Below are positions 33,244-41,809 of a DNA stretch of 64,000 bases, piece by piece. This DNA is from Methylobacterium frigidaeris (lineage in GTDB: Bacteria; Pseudomonadota; Alphaproteobacteria; Rhizobiales; Beijerinckiaceae), in contig NZ_BPQJ01000012.1 in assembly GCF_022179185.1 (NCBI RefSeq), forward strand, positions 62,001 to 126,000, written 5' to 3'. A program made the position numbers and the translations under genes. Each line of letters begins with the position of its first letter. Position 1 is the stretch's first letter. The notes beneath the pieces are model-generated. The model searched no databases. It had not been told where the DNA came from and saw only the letters and a program-made list of their open reading frames with translations.

Positions 33244-33776
33244 GGGGTCATCCCCGCCGGCACGTCGGCGGTGGCCTTGAAGAACGTGTAGCAGAAGGTG
33301 CTGTCCGGCGCCGCAGGGCGTCGAGGCCGGCATCGAGCGCGGCCTCGTCCGTCAAGCCCGCCCCGATCGCCTCGTCCCGGATGCCCGCGACCATCGCCGC
33401 GAAGGTCCGGCGAACGAAGCCGTCCCCGAGGGCCGGCCGGGACCCGTCGGCATGAAGGAGCCGCGCCGAGACCCGCACTCCTGCGAGGCCCGCCTGCCGC
33501 AGGAGCGGCCCGAGGCGGCGGCCGATCTCCGGATCGCCCCCGGCCGCGCGCTGCAAAGGCACCTGGCAGGCGATGGCGGCCCGCGCCCGTGGATTGTTCG
33601 GATGAAGCAGGACCGAGCCGTGATCGCCCTCGATTACCGTCAGGCTCCCGCCCGGCCGCGCCACCCGGCCCAGCTCCGCCAGGGCCGCGAGGGCCGCCGC
33701 CGGCTCGGGCAGATGCTCCAGCACGAAGCAGACTAAGGCGTGATCGAAGGCCGCATCGGGGAAGGGCAGGCGGCCA
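33234..33776 (-). pseudogene. SAM-dependent methyltransferase remnant (5' deleted, 3' frameshift)
   Basis: Only the second half of a class I methyltransferase remains: LPFPDAAFDHALVCFVLEHLPEP (in two motifs) and RVARPGGSLTVIEGDHGS are recognisable. The N-terminal SAM-binding glycine motif is absent. Near 33303-33308 the frame shifts; the native-looking end (PDSTFCYTFFKATADVPAG) continues in another frame and stops inside the dctD 3' end. The left edge joins an AraC-family remnant at about 33766-33776, so a deletion probably removed the start of this gene and the end of the other. Confidence 0.75.
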
Positions 33777-34468
33777 CCTCGGCGGGCTTGCGGCATGCGG
33801 CGAGCAGCCGACGCGCCGCTGCACCAGATAGGCGTGCGGCGTCGTGCCGATGGCGCGGGAGAAGCCCCGCAGGAGCTGGAAGCGGCTGACGCCCGACATC
33901 CCGGCCAGCTCCGCCAGGGTCACCGCCTCGCCGGGGGCGTCCTCCAGCCGCCGCAGCGCCCGGGCGACGAAGGGCGGCGGGCCGCACCGCCGGGCCGGGC
34001 GGCTGCCGTAACGCGACAGGAGGGGGACAAGGAGCGCGACCAACGCCTGCTCGACCGAGATGGGCTCCGGCCGGGCCGCAGCGATACCCGTGAAGAGCCG
34101 GACGAACCGCCCGGCCAGGAGCGGATCGCTCAAGGCCGGACGGGTGATCTCGACGTCTCCGGGCATCGCGTCCCGGATCAGGTCGTGAGAAGCGGTGGAT
34201 CGAGGGAGAGCATCTGCCAGGCCCGGCTCTGCGCCCGAACCGGGAGGCCGTCGTGGATCTCTCCCGGATTGACGCTGATGAGGTCGCCGGGGAACGCCTC
34301 GACGGCGCCGATGCCGCTCCACGAACGGTGCCCGCCGGGCAGGATGACGCCGATGCCGTAATGGTCGTGCGCGTGTCGCGGGAAGGCACGGTCGGACGAG
34401 ATCGAGACCGCCTCGAGCCCCGACAGGCCGGACCGGTGCTGGCGCGCCCGGTGCCTCTCCTCCCGCAT
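33766..34468 (-). pseudogene. AraC-family regulator remnant (frameshifted, 3' truncated)
   Basis: The start MREERHRARQ (34468) leads into a cupin-type sensor (FPRHAHDHYGIGVILPGGH, FPGDLISVNPGEIHDG) that stops early. A frameshift at about 34185 carries on as ALSDPLLAGRFVRLF and an AraC HTH (TLAELAGMSGVSRFQLLRGFSRAIGTTPHAYLVQRRV, in pieces). A second frame change follows QRRV, and the gene breaks off at LLAACRKPAEVAA, where methyltransferase sequence begins. It starts 11 bases after the esterase gene, so the two were once probably an operon. Confidence 0.78.
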
Positions 34469-34479
34469 GCCCCCCGTCC

Positions 34480-35508
34480 TCAGTTCCGGCGCGGATGCGC
34501 CCGGAAGAACCGCCACATCTCGCGCGTGGCATCGGGCCCCTGCGGATCCGTGTAGCTGCCGGCCTGGCTGCCGCCGGACCAGGCGTGGCCGGAGCCGTGG
34601 ATCACCCAGTGCTCGAAGGCCGGGCGGCCGGCGGGATCGGCGTAGACGCTCCACTCGAAGGCGCGGCCGTTCGGGGCTTGTGCCCCCTCGCGCCGGATCA
34701 GGCGCCCGCCGGTGGCGGCGATGAGCGCCGCGCCGTTCTTCGGGTTCACGGTGGTGTCGCGGTCGCCGTGGAACACGATGGTGGGGATCGCGGCCGCGTC
34801 CCCGGTGGCGCCGTCGCGCATCGCCGCGAGCGCGCCCGGCAGATCGCGGGCCGCCCCGGCGCAGAGACCCGAATGCACGCCGAGAGCCGCGTAGAGGTCC
34901 GGATAGGCCGTCGCGACGTTGGCCGCCGCGGCGCCCCCGGCCGAGAGCCCGGCGACGTACACTCGCCGCGGATCGACCGCGTAGGCCGCCGTGACGGCGC
35001 GGGTGATGCCGGCGATCACGCCGGTCTCGCCGCGGTCGCGGCCCTGGTCGGCGGGGTTGAACCAGTTCCAGCAGCGGGCGTGATTGGCGCTCCGCGTCTG
35101 GGCCGGGTAGGCGACGAGAAAGGTCTCTGCCTCCGCGAGGGCGTTCATGCCGGTCCCGGCGGCGAAATCCTCCGGCGACTGGGTACAGCCGTGGAGCATC
35201 ACCACCAGCGGCACCGGCCGGCCGCGATAGCCGCCCGGCACGTAGAGGCGGTAGGCGCGCCGCCCCGGCGGACCCGCGAAACTCTCGGACAGGAAGCGCC
35301 CGGGGGAGGGCGCCGCTCCGGAATGGGGGCCCAGCAGCCGGTCGCGCAGCCACGCCAGGCCGTCATCGGCCTGCCGGGCCAAGCTCCGTGGCACATTCCG
35401 CGGGATGTCGCGCAGACCCTGCGGCAGGGCCGCCCAGGCTCCGCCGAGATCACCGGCCCGAAGGCGGCGGGCTGCCTCCGCGAGGGCGTTGAGGCGCGTG
35501 TCGCGCAT
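34480..35508 (-). CDS. PHB depolymerase/feruloyl-esterase family hydrolase
   Basis: A 342-residue serine hydrolase of the polyhydroxybutyrate depolymerase (LpqC/esterase PHB) family. Visible features: oxyanion motif MLHGCTQSPEDFA, lipase box GLSAGG, Asp in FHGDRDTTVNP, and His in GSGHAWSGG. The start at 35508 (MRDTRLNALAEAARRL) is preferred; a longer frame has no family match. There is no clear signal peptide, so an intracellular role or acting on medium-length oligomers is possible. A ruined AraC-family gene follows directly. Confidence 0.87.
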   Translation of the reverse strand: MRDTRLNALAEAARRLRAGDLGGAWAALPQGLRDIPRNVPRSLARQADDGLAWLRDRLLGPHSGAAPSPGRFLSESFAGPPGRRAYRLYVPGGYRGRPVPLVVMLHGCTQSPEDFAAGTGMNALAEAETFLVAYPAQTRSANHARCWNWFNPADQGRDRGETGVIAGITRAVTAAYAVDPRRVYVAGLSAGGAAAANVATAYPDLYAALGVHSGLCAGAARDLPGALAAMRDGATGDAAAIPTIVFHGDRDTTVNPKNGAALIAATGGRLIRREGAQAPNGRAFEWSVYADPAGRPAFEHWVIHGSGHAWSGGSQAGSYTDPQGPDATREMWRFFRAHPRRN

Positions 35509-35668
35509 GGTGCTGGTCTCCGGCCGGGCGCCCCGGCACGGGAGACGTGGGGAGCCATGATTCGGCAGCGTGCCGGAGCTGCGGCCAAGCTTCAACGAGG
35601 AGGAACCCCCCTCGCCGTGGCGGTCGTCACCGCGTCGTCGACGCGCGATCCGTGTGTCCAAACGCGAA

Positions 35669-35692
35669 GAGCCCGGCCGTGAGGCCGGGCTC
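35669..35692 (-). terminator. Stem-loop downstream of the porin gene
   Basis: A perfect 10-bp stem GAGCCCGGCC/GGCCGGGCTC (35669-35678 with 35683-35692), four-base loop, 30 bases past the stop of the outer membrane protein gene on the minus strand. Confidence 0.7.
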
Positions 35693-35722
35693 CGCTCCGT
35701 CGGGAGGACGGACGATCGGGTC

Positions 35723-36634
35723 TTAGTAGGAGCCGAACTTGTAGTTCAGGCCGGCGCGGACGACCGCGAACTCGGTCTCGCGACGGTACAGGTTGGCCGG
35801 GCCGACCGACACCACGCCCGGCGAGAACACCGAGTACTGCGTGCCGTTGGTGGTCTGCGCGAACACGCCGTTGTTGCGGTTGCCCTGATCCAGGTTCACG
35901 TACAGACCTTCGACCTTCAGGGTCACGGCCGACGACCGGAAGAAGTTCAGGAACGAGTCGGTGGGCAGAGCGTACTCGACGCCGCCGCCAACGGTCCAGC
36001 CGGTCTGGAACTCGTCGCGCGAGCTGTTCGGCAGGCCGAAGTCGCGGCCGCCGCCCGAGCCGTAGGCGAAACCGCCGGTGGCGTAGACGAGGGTGCGGTC
36101 CCAGGCGTAGCCGAGGCGGCCGCGCACGGTGCCGAAGAAGTCCAGGCCCGAGATGCCGTTCGGGTTGAACACCAGGGTGCCGGGGGCGATGCCGCCGCCC
36201 GGCGCGGTGGCGAAGGCGAAGCGGTTGCGGTCACGGCCGAAGTCGACGTACTGGGCGTCGGCCTCGATGCCGACGACCACGCCCGAGCCCGGGGTGAACT
36301 GGTAGTTGTAGCCGATCTGGCCGCCGCCGACGAAGCCGTCGTTGCTGTTGCGGTTGGCGAAGGCGAGCACGCCGGAGGTCGGAGCGCCGGCGGCGTTCAC
36401 GAACACGGTGTTGCCGAGGGTGGTGCCGGCCGGCACGCCGACGACGGTCGGGGCGCGGGTGTCAGCGGTGTTGAAGCCGTAGCCAGCGTTGAAACCGGCG
36501 TAGAAGCCCGTCCAGGTGAAGACCGGCACCGGCGTGAAGACCGGCGGCGGAGCAACGCGGCGCGGCAGGTCCGCGGCCGAAGCGGCGGCGGTCAGCGCGG
36601 TGAAGGCAGCGAAAGCACTCAGGAGTTTCTTCAT
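35723..36634 (-). CDS. Outer membrane beta-barrel protein (Omp31/RopB-like)
   Basis: A 303-residue protein with a signal peptide (MKKLLSAFAAFTALTAAASA) followed by ADLPRRVAPPP, the hallmark of Hyphomicrobiales Omp25/Omp31-type proteins. FTWTGFYAGFNAGYGF opens an eight-strand barrel, GGGQIGYNYQF and GRLGYAWDRTLVYATGG are later strands, and it ends with the usual aromatic terminal strand (AGLNYKFGSY). The start at 36634 is the only one that gives a signal peptide. It sits in the outer membrane as an abundant structural protein. It is a single-gene unit with its own terminator. Confidence 0.92.
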   Translation of the reverse strand: MKKLLSAFAAFTALTAAASAADLPRRVAPPPVFTPVPVFTWTGFYAGFNAGYGFNTADTRAPTVVGVPAGTTLGNTVFVNAAGAPTSGVLAFANRNSNDGFVGGGQIGYNYQFTPGSGVVVGIEADAQYVDFGRDRNRFAFATAPGGGIAPGTLVFNPNGISGLDFFGTVRGRLGYAWDRTLVYATGGFAYGSGGGRDFGLPNSSRDEFQTGWTVGGGVEYALPTDSFLNFFRSSAVTLKVEGLYVNLDQGNRNNGVFAQTTNGTQYSVFSPGVVSVGPANLYRRETEFAVVRAGLNYKFGSY

Positions 36635-36878
36635 GATGGTCCCCAGCAGGTTCCCCGATCGAGGCCAAGCTAGACCATTTCCCGGTCCCACGATGTAGCA
36701 GTTCAGCCACATCGGTGCGGCAACGACACGGACCGGTTGCGGAAGGGGGGAAATGTCAAGTCTGCCGGCAAACCATCCCGCGTTTCCCCCTCATGTAACG
36801 GATGCGCCGTCCCGCGCCATTCACCACACCGCAACGCTTCGCTTCGTCGCACCCGCCGAGCCGCGGGCGTGAGGAACG

Positions 36879-38204
36879 TCAAGTCGGCGGGGTGCCGTTG
36901 GCGGAGAGCGCCGCCCCGGCGAGGTAGAGCGAGCCGCAGATCAGCACCCGCGGCGGACGCTCCCAGGCCCGGTCGCCCAGGGAGACCAGGGCCGCCTCGA
37001 GGCTCGGCGCCGTCGCGGCGCTCAATCGCACCCGCCCGGCGATCTCCGCGATCTCCTCGGCCGGCCGGGCTGCCATCTGTCCCGTGAGAGGCACGGCCAC
37101 CAGGAAGCGGGCGAGGCCGGTGAAATTGGCCAGGAACCCCTCCGCGTCCTTGGTGCCGAGCAGGCCGGAGACGAGGACGAGCGGCGCGTCGCCGCGCTCC
37201 TGCAGGTCCGCCATCGCGGCCGCGAGGATGCGCCCGCCGTCGATGTTGTGGCCGCCGTCGAGCCAGAGCTCCGAGCCCGGCGGCACGAGCCCGGCGAGCC
37301 GGCCGCGGCGCAGGCGCTGCAGCCGGCCCGGCCACTCGATGGCGGACAAGCCCGCCTCGAAAGCCTCGGTGCCGATGTCGCCGAAGCCCGCGGCGCGCAG
37401 GGCCGCGATCGCCGTGCCGGCATTGACGATCTGGTGACGACCGGCGAGCCGCGGCCGCGGCAGGTCGAGGAGCCCGTCCTCGTCCTGGTAGACCAGCCGG
37501 CCGCGCTCCTCGTGAGCGGAGAAATCCTGGTTGCCGACGAGGATCGGCCCGGCGCCGACCGCCTCGGCCCGGGCGCAGAGCACCGCATCGGCCTGGGCGT
37601 AGTCCTGCGGGGCGATCACCGCCGGGCAGCCGCGCTTGAAGATGCCGGCTTTCTCGCCGGCCACCGCCTCGACGGTGTCGCCGAGATACTCGGCATGGTC
37701 GCGGCCGATCGGCGTCACCACGGCGCAGGCCGGCCGGTCGATGACGTTGGTGGCGTCGACCCGCCCCCCGAGGCCCACTTCCAGCAGCAGCACGTCGGCG
37801 GGCGCCTCGGAGAACAGCAGCAGGGCCGCCGCGGTGGTGATCTCGAACACCGTGATCGGCGCGCCGGCATTCACCGCCTCGCAGCGGGCGAAGGCCTCGG
37901 CCAGCCGGTCCTCCGGCACGAAGCGCCCGCCGCCGACGGCACCGAGGCGGATGCGCTCGTGGAAGCGCACGAGGTGGGGCGAGGTGTAGACATGGGCCGA
38001 GAGGCCGCCGGCCTCCAGGATCGCCCGCATGGTGGCGATGGTCGAGCCCTTGCCGTTCGTCCCCGCCACGTGGATCACCGGCGGCAGGCGCCGCTCCGGG
38101 TGGCCCAGGGCCGCGAGCAGGCGTTCGATGCGGCCGAGAGACAGGTCGATGGTGCGCGGATGCAGGGCGAGGAAGCGCGCCATCAGGGCGTCGGAGGATT
38201 CCAT
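36879..38204 (-). CDS. folC: Bifunctional folylpolyglutamate synthase/dihydrofolate synthase
   Basis: A 441-residue Mur-ligase-family enzyme that makes dihydrofolate and adds glutamates to folates. The P-loop is GTNGKGS (residues 48-54), the substrate loop is YTSPHLVRFHERI, and LEVGLGGRVDATN and GRDHAEYLG carry the metal site. The C-terminal domain has WLDGGHN. Length is typical. It follows accD and trpA on the same strand, an order conserved across many Alphaproteobacteria. Confidence 0.96.
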   Translation of the reverse strand: MESSDALMARFLALHPRTIDLSLGRIERLLAALGHPERRLPPVIHVAGTNGKGSTIATMRAILEAGGLSAHVYTSPHLVRFHERIRLGAVGGGRFVPEDRLAEAFARCEAVNAGAPITVFEITTAAALLLFSEAPADVLLLEVGLGGRVDATNVIDRPACAVVTPIGRDHAEYLGDTVEAVAGEKAGIFKRGCPAVIAPQDYAQADAVLCARAEAVGAGPILVGNQDFSAHEERGRLVYQDEDGLLDLPRPRLAGRHQIVNAGTAIAALRAAGFGDIGTEAFEAGLSAIEWPGRLQRLRRGRLAGLVPPGSELWLDGGHNIDGGRILAAAMADLQERGDAPLVLVSGLLGTKDAEGFLANFTGLARFLVAVPLTGQMAARPAEEIAEIAGRVRLSAATAPSLEAALVSLGDRAWERPPRVLICGSLYLAGAALSANGTPPT

Positions 38205-38355
38205 CGGTGGTCTCGCGGGGGACTCAAGACCTCGCTCGCCGCCGGTCCGGCGGCGGGTCGCGAGAGAGGATCAGAGGCGGGGCGGGCCCGCAATCCCGAC
38301 GACGTCGGGATCAGGTCGACGAGTCCGGCGAAGCGGGACGGGCCCGCGCGGCGCC

Positions 38356-39309
38356 TCACGCCGGCACGGGCTTGCCCTCGGACTTCGCTTCAGGCTTGGC
38401 CTCGGGCTTCGCCTCCGCCCTGGCCTCGACCTGCGCCGCAGGGGACTCGACCGGCACCTGCATCAAGAGCCCGCACAGGCGCGCGACCGTGCCCTTCAGG
38501 TCGCGCCGATGCACGACCTGGTCGACCATGCCGTGCTCCTTCAGGTACTCGGCGCGCTGGAAGCCGTCGGGCAGCTTCTCGCGGATGGTCTGCTCGATCA
38601 CCCTCGGACCGGCAAACCCGATGAGCGCTCCCGGCTCGGCGAGGTGCACATCGCCGAGCATCGCGTAGGAGGCGGTGACGCCGCCGGTGGTCGGGTTCGT
38701 CAGCACCACGATGTAGGGCAGGCGGGCCGTGTTGAGCCGGCGCACCGCCACCGTCGTGCGGGGCATCTGCATCAGCGACAGGATGCCCTCCTGCATCCGC
38801 GCCCCGCCGGAGGCGGCGAACAGCACGTAGGGCGTGCGCTTCTCGAGCGCCGTCTCGGCACCGCGCACGAAGGCTTCGCCGGCGGCCATGCCGAGCGAGC
38901 CGCCCATGAAGCCGAAATCCTGCACCGCCAGCGTCATCGGCAGGCCCGAGACGCGCCCGAAGCCGACCTTGAACGCGTCGGTCATCCCGGTCTTGGCGCG
39001 GGCATCCTTGAGCCGGTCGGCGTAGCGCTTCTCGTCGCGGAACTTCAGGGGATCGGCCGCCACCTCGGGCAGCGGTACGTCGAGCCAGGTGCCCTGGTCG
39101 AACATGAGCTTCAGGCGCTGCTGCGCGGTGATGCGCAGATGGTGCTCCGAGCCCGGAATCACCCAGCCATTGGCTTCCACCTCCTTGTGGAACACCATCT
39201 GGCCGGTCTCCGGGCACTTCACCCAGAGATTCTCCGGCGTCTCGCGCTTGAACAGCGTCTTGATCTTCGGGCGCACGACCTCGGAGATCCAGTTCATCGC
39301 CTCGACCAT
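38356..39309 (-). CDS. accD: Acetyl-CoA carboxylase carboxyltransferase subunit beta
   Basis: A 317-residue subunit that, with AccA, transfers the carboxyl group from biotin to acetyl-CoA in fatty-acid synthesis. The crotonase-fold core is clear ([31 protein letters not shown]). The N-terminal zinc ribbon present in E. coli is reduced to one cysteine ([11 protein letters not shown]), as in other rhizobial-group proteins. The C-terminus is a low-complexity Ala/Glu/Lys/Pro tail. The ATG at 39309 has GAGGAG seven bases upstream; a second Met four codons in (MNWISEVV) is the alternative. It lies between trpA and folC. Confidence 0.96.
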   Translation of the reverse strand: MVEAMNWISEVVRPKIKTLFKRETPENLWVKCPETGQMVFHKEVEANGWVIPGSEHHLRITAQQRLKLMFDQGTWLDVPLPEVAADPLKFRDEKRYADRLKDARAKTGMTDAFKVGFGRVSGLPMTLAVQDFGFMGGSLGMAAGEAFVRGAETALEKRTPYVLFAASGGARMQEGILSLMQMPRTTVAVRRLNTARLPYIVVLTNPTTGGVTASYAMLGDVHLAEPGALIGFAGPRVIEQTIREKLPDGFQRAEYLKEHGMVDQVVHRRDLKGTVARLCGLLMQVPVESPAAQVEARAEAKPEAKPEAKSEGKPVPA

Positions 39310-39359
39310 GATCGCTCCTCGGTCGTCGGGTTCGTGTCGGCTTATATGGTGTGTCGGCG

Positions 39360-40190
39360 TCAGCCCGCGCGACCATCGCGCACGCCGGCGGCAAGCTCGC
39401 GCACGAGGGTCGTCACCGCCTCGACCGAGCCTGCTCGAGCCCGGCCCTCGCCGTCGAGCGTGCCGGCCAGCGCGGCGACGATCGCCGAGCCCACCACCAC
39501 GCCGTCGGCGGAGCGGGCGATGGCGGCGGCGTGATCGCCGGTCTTCACGCCGAAGCCGACCACCACCGGCAGGTCGGTGTGGCGGCGGATCCGCTCGACC
39601 GCGCCGGCCACCACGCCGAAATCCGGGGTCGCGGTGCCGGTGATGCCGGTGATCGACACGTAGTAGACGAAGCCCGCGGTGTTCGCGAGCACCGCCGGCA
39701 GCCGCGCCTCGTCGGTGGTCGGGGTGGCGAGGCGGATGAAGGCGAGGCCGGCTTGAATCGTCGGCAGGCAGAGCTCGTCGTCCTCCTCCGGCGGCAGGTC
39801 GACCACGATCAGCCCGTCGATCCCCGCCGCCTTGGCCTCGTCGAGGAAGCGGGCGACGCCGTAGATGTAGATCGGGTTGTAGTAGCCCATCAGGATCACC
39901 GGCGTGCCGGTGTTCTCCTCCCGGAACCGGCGCACCAGATCCAGGGTGCCGGCGAGGGTCTGCCCGCCTTTCAGCGCCCGCAGCCCCGCCGCCTGGATCG
40001 CCGGCCCGTCCGCCATCGGGTCGGTGAAGGGCAGGCCGAACTCGACGATGTCGGCCCCGGCCTCGGGCAGGGCGCGCAGCACCTGGAGCGAGGTCTCGGC
40101 ATCGGGATCGCCGGCCATCACGTAGGTCACGAGGGCGGCGCGCTCTTCCGCGCGGCAGCGGGCGAAGGTGTCGGCGAGGCGGGTGGACAT
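39360..40190 (-). CDS. trpA: Tryptophan synthase alpha chain
   Basis: A 276-residue TIM-barrel subunit that cleaves indole-3-glycerol phosphate to indole. The catalytic E50 (VEFGLPF) and D61 (DPMADGP) are present, as are the phosphate loop GFGVKTG and VVVGSAIV. It is 50 bases upstream of accD. The trpB gene normally beside it is not found upstream on this strand (an ABC ATPase gene is there), so trpB must lie elsewhere. Confidence 0.97.
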   Translation of the reverse strand: MSTRLADTFARCRAEERAALVTYVMAGDPDAETSLQVLRALPEAGADIVEFGLPFTDPMADGPAIQAAGLRALKGGQTLAGTLDLVRRFREENTGTPVILMGYYNPIYIYGVARFLDEAKAAGIDGLIVVDLPPEEDDELCLPTIQAGLAFIRLATPTTDEARLPAVLANTAGFVYYVSITGITGTATPDFGVVAGAVERIRRHTDLPVVVGFGVKTGDHAAAIARSADGVVVGSAIVAALAGTLDGEGRARAGSVEAVTTLVRELAAGVRDGRAG

Positions 40191-40296
40191 CGGGGGCGAC
40201 CTCGGTGGCGGCGTCGCGCCCGTGGAAGAGGGCGCGCGCCGCGGACGGGCGGAACGGATCGCCGCGCCTACACCATCGGAGGCCGCAGATAAAGTT

Positions 40297-41235
40297 TCAC
40301 GCCGAAGGACCGCCCTCGGCGGCGGCGCGCAGGGCCGCGAGCGTCACCGAGCCCCCGGCGAGGCCGACACGCTCCCGCCCGCTCGCCAGCATCAAGGCCA
40401 GAGCGTCCTTGAGCGAGGCGTCGGGCGACAGGCGCGGTGCGTCGCCCGCGGGGCCCGGCTCGGCGTGGTCGCGGGCCGGCAGCAGGGAGAGACGGCGCAG
40501 CAGCCGGTCTCCGCCGACGAACTCCGCCGCGAAGGCGTCGGCCGGAGCGGCGAGCAGCGCTGCCGGCGGCGCGACCTGGACGAGGCGTCCGTCCCGCATC
40601 AGCGCGACCGTGTCGCCCATCCGCACCGCCTCGTCGATGTCGTGGGTGACCATCAGCACGGTCTTCTGCAGCCGGCCCAGGATCCCCCGGACCTCGTCCT
40701 GCAGGCGGGTGCGCGCCACCGGGTCGACGGCGCCGAAGGGCTCGTCCATCAGCAGTACCGGCGGGTCGGCGGCGAGCGCCCGGGCGACGCCCACGCGCTG
40801 GCGCTGCCCCCCCGAGAGCGCGTCCGGCCGCCGGTCGCGATACTGGCCGGGTTCGAGGCCGACGAGGTCGAGCATCGCGTCGACCCGCTCCGTGATCCGC
40901 GCCCGCGTCCAGCCGAGGAGACCCGGCACGGTCGCGACGTTCTGCGCGACCGTGCGGTGCGGGAACAGCCCGACACCCTGGAGCACGTAGCCGATGCGGC
41001 GGCGCAACCCGATTGGGTCGAGTCCGGCGACGTCCCGGCCCTCGACCAGGACCCGGCCGGCGCTCGGCACCACCAGGCGGTTGACCAACTGCAGGGCGGT
41101 CGACTTGCCGCAGCCCGACGGGCCGATCAGCACGCAGGTCGTGCCGGCCTCGACCGCGAGATCGAACGCGTCGAGCGCGGGCTCGGTCTGCCCGGGATAG
41201 GTCTTGGCCGCGCCCTCGAAGCGGATCATCGGCAC
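40297..41235 (-). CDS. ABC transporter ATP-binding protein, betaine/choline (OpuCA/ProV) type
   Basis: A 312-residue ATPase. Walker A is GPSGCGKST (38-46), the Q-loop reads [13 protein letters not shown], the signature is [10 protein letters not shown], and Walker B is [13 protein letters not shown] with the H-loop [15 protein letters not shown] and FGAVDPVAR are typical of quaternary-amine transporters (glycine betaine, proline, choline). The C-terminal 60 residues take the place of the CBS domains and are degenerate. No permease or binding protein gene is next to it, so its partners are outside the window or lost. Confidence 0.9.
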   Translation of the reverse strand: MPMIRFEGAAKTYPGQTEPALDAFDLAVEAGTTCVLIGPSGCGKSTALQLVNRLVVPSAGRVLVEGRDVAGLDPIGLRRRIGYVLQGVGLFPHRTVAQNVATVPGLLGWTRARITERVDAMLDLVGLEPGQYRDRRPDALSGGQRQRVGVARALAADPPVLLMDEPFGAVDPVARTRLQDEVRGILGRLQKTVLMVTHDIDEAVRMGDTVALMRDGRLVQVAPPAALLAAPADAFAAEFVGGDRLLRRLSLLPARDHAEPGPAGDAPRLSPDASLKDALALMLASGRERVGLAGGSVTLAALRAAAEGGPSA

Positions 41236-41262
41236 GCCTCCGCGTCGGGAGCCCCGACCGGC

Positions 41263-41577
41263 TCAGCAGCCGTGGCAGATCGACCCGAGGGTGCGCTTCA
41301 TCCGCACGTCCCAGGCCTTGTCGCGGGCCGCGGTGGCGGCCTGGGCCTTGCGGAGGGTTTCCGCCCCGTCGGCCTTCGCGACCGCCGGCTTGGCCACGGC
41401 AGGACCCGCGCCATCGACCCGGCGGGGCTGGCGCCGGCCGGCCGCGGGGGGCGCGGGCACCGCCTCCGGCGCGGTGACGCCCGCGGGCGCGGAGCCGAGC
41501 GGGGCAGGAGTCTCGGTCTGCGCCGCGGCGGAGCCGGCGGCGAGGGCGAGGAGGGCGGTGGCGAGGAGGAGGCGCAT
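41263..41577 (-). CDS. Small secreted protein with C-terminal CHGC
   Basis: A 104-residue protein with a clear signal peptide (MRLLLATALLALAAGSAAAQ). The mature part is disordered and rich in Ala/Pro, with a Lys/Arg-rich helix (AETLRKAQAATAARDKAWDVRMKRTLGSIC in pieces) and an extreme C-terminus ending CHGC. The two cysteines could form a disulfide or bind metal or haem. It lies 27 bases upstream of the ABC ATPase gene on the same strand. Not recognised. Confidence 0.65.
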   Translation of the reverse strand: MRLLLATALLALAAGSAAAQTETPAPLGSAPAGVTAPEAVPAPPAAGRRQPRRVDGAGPAVAKPAVAKADGAETLRKAQAATAARDKAWDVRMKRTLGSICHGC

Positions 41578-41729
41578 GGCGGGGTCTCGGGGCCGCCCGC
41601 TCAGGTTGCGGGAAGCCGAAAAAGGGGCCGTCGCTCCACCTTATGCATTTTTCCGATGGCAAGGACACCGGCGCCGATCGGCGCATCCGGCTGCCGAGGC
41701 GCGGATCGGGCCGCGCGGGATCCCGTCTG

Positions 41730-41766
41730 CCCGCGGAGGAGAGGACCCATGCCTCTCCTCCGCGGG
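41730..41766. terminator. Perfect 15-bp inverted repeat after the Wzc-like gene region
   Basis: Arms 41730-41744 and 41752-41766 with a seven-base loop, 44 bases past the stop of the minus-strand Wzc-like gene. No T-run. Probably a terminator for that transcript. Confidence 0.6.
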
Positions 41767-41809
41767 TGGCCCCAGCCCGGCATGTGCCGCCCGGGGACCG
41801 CACGCCCGC

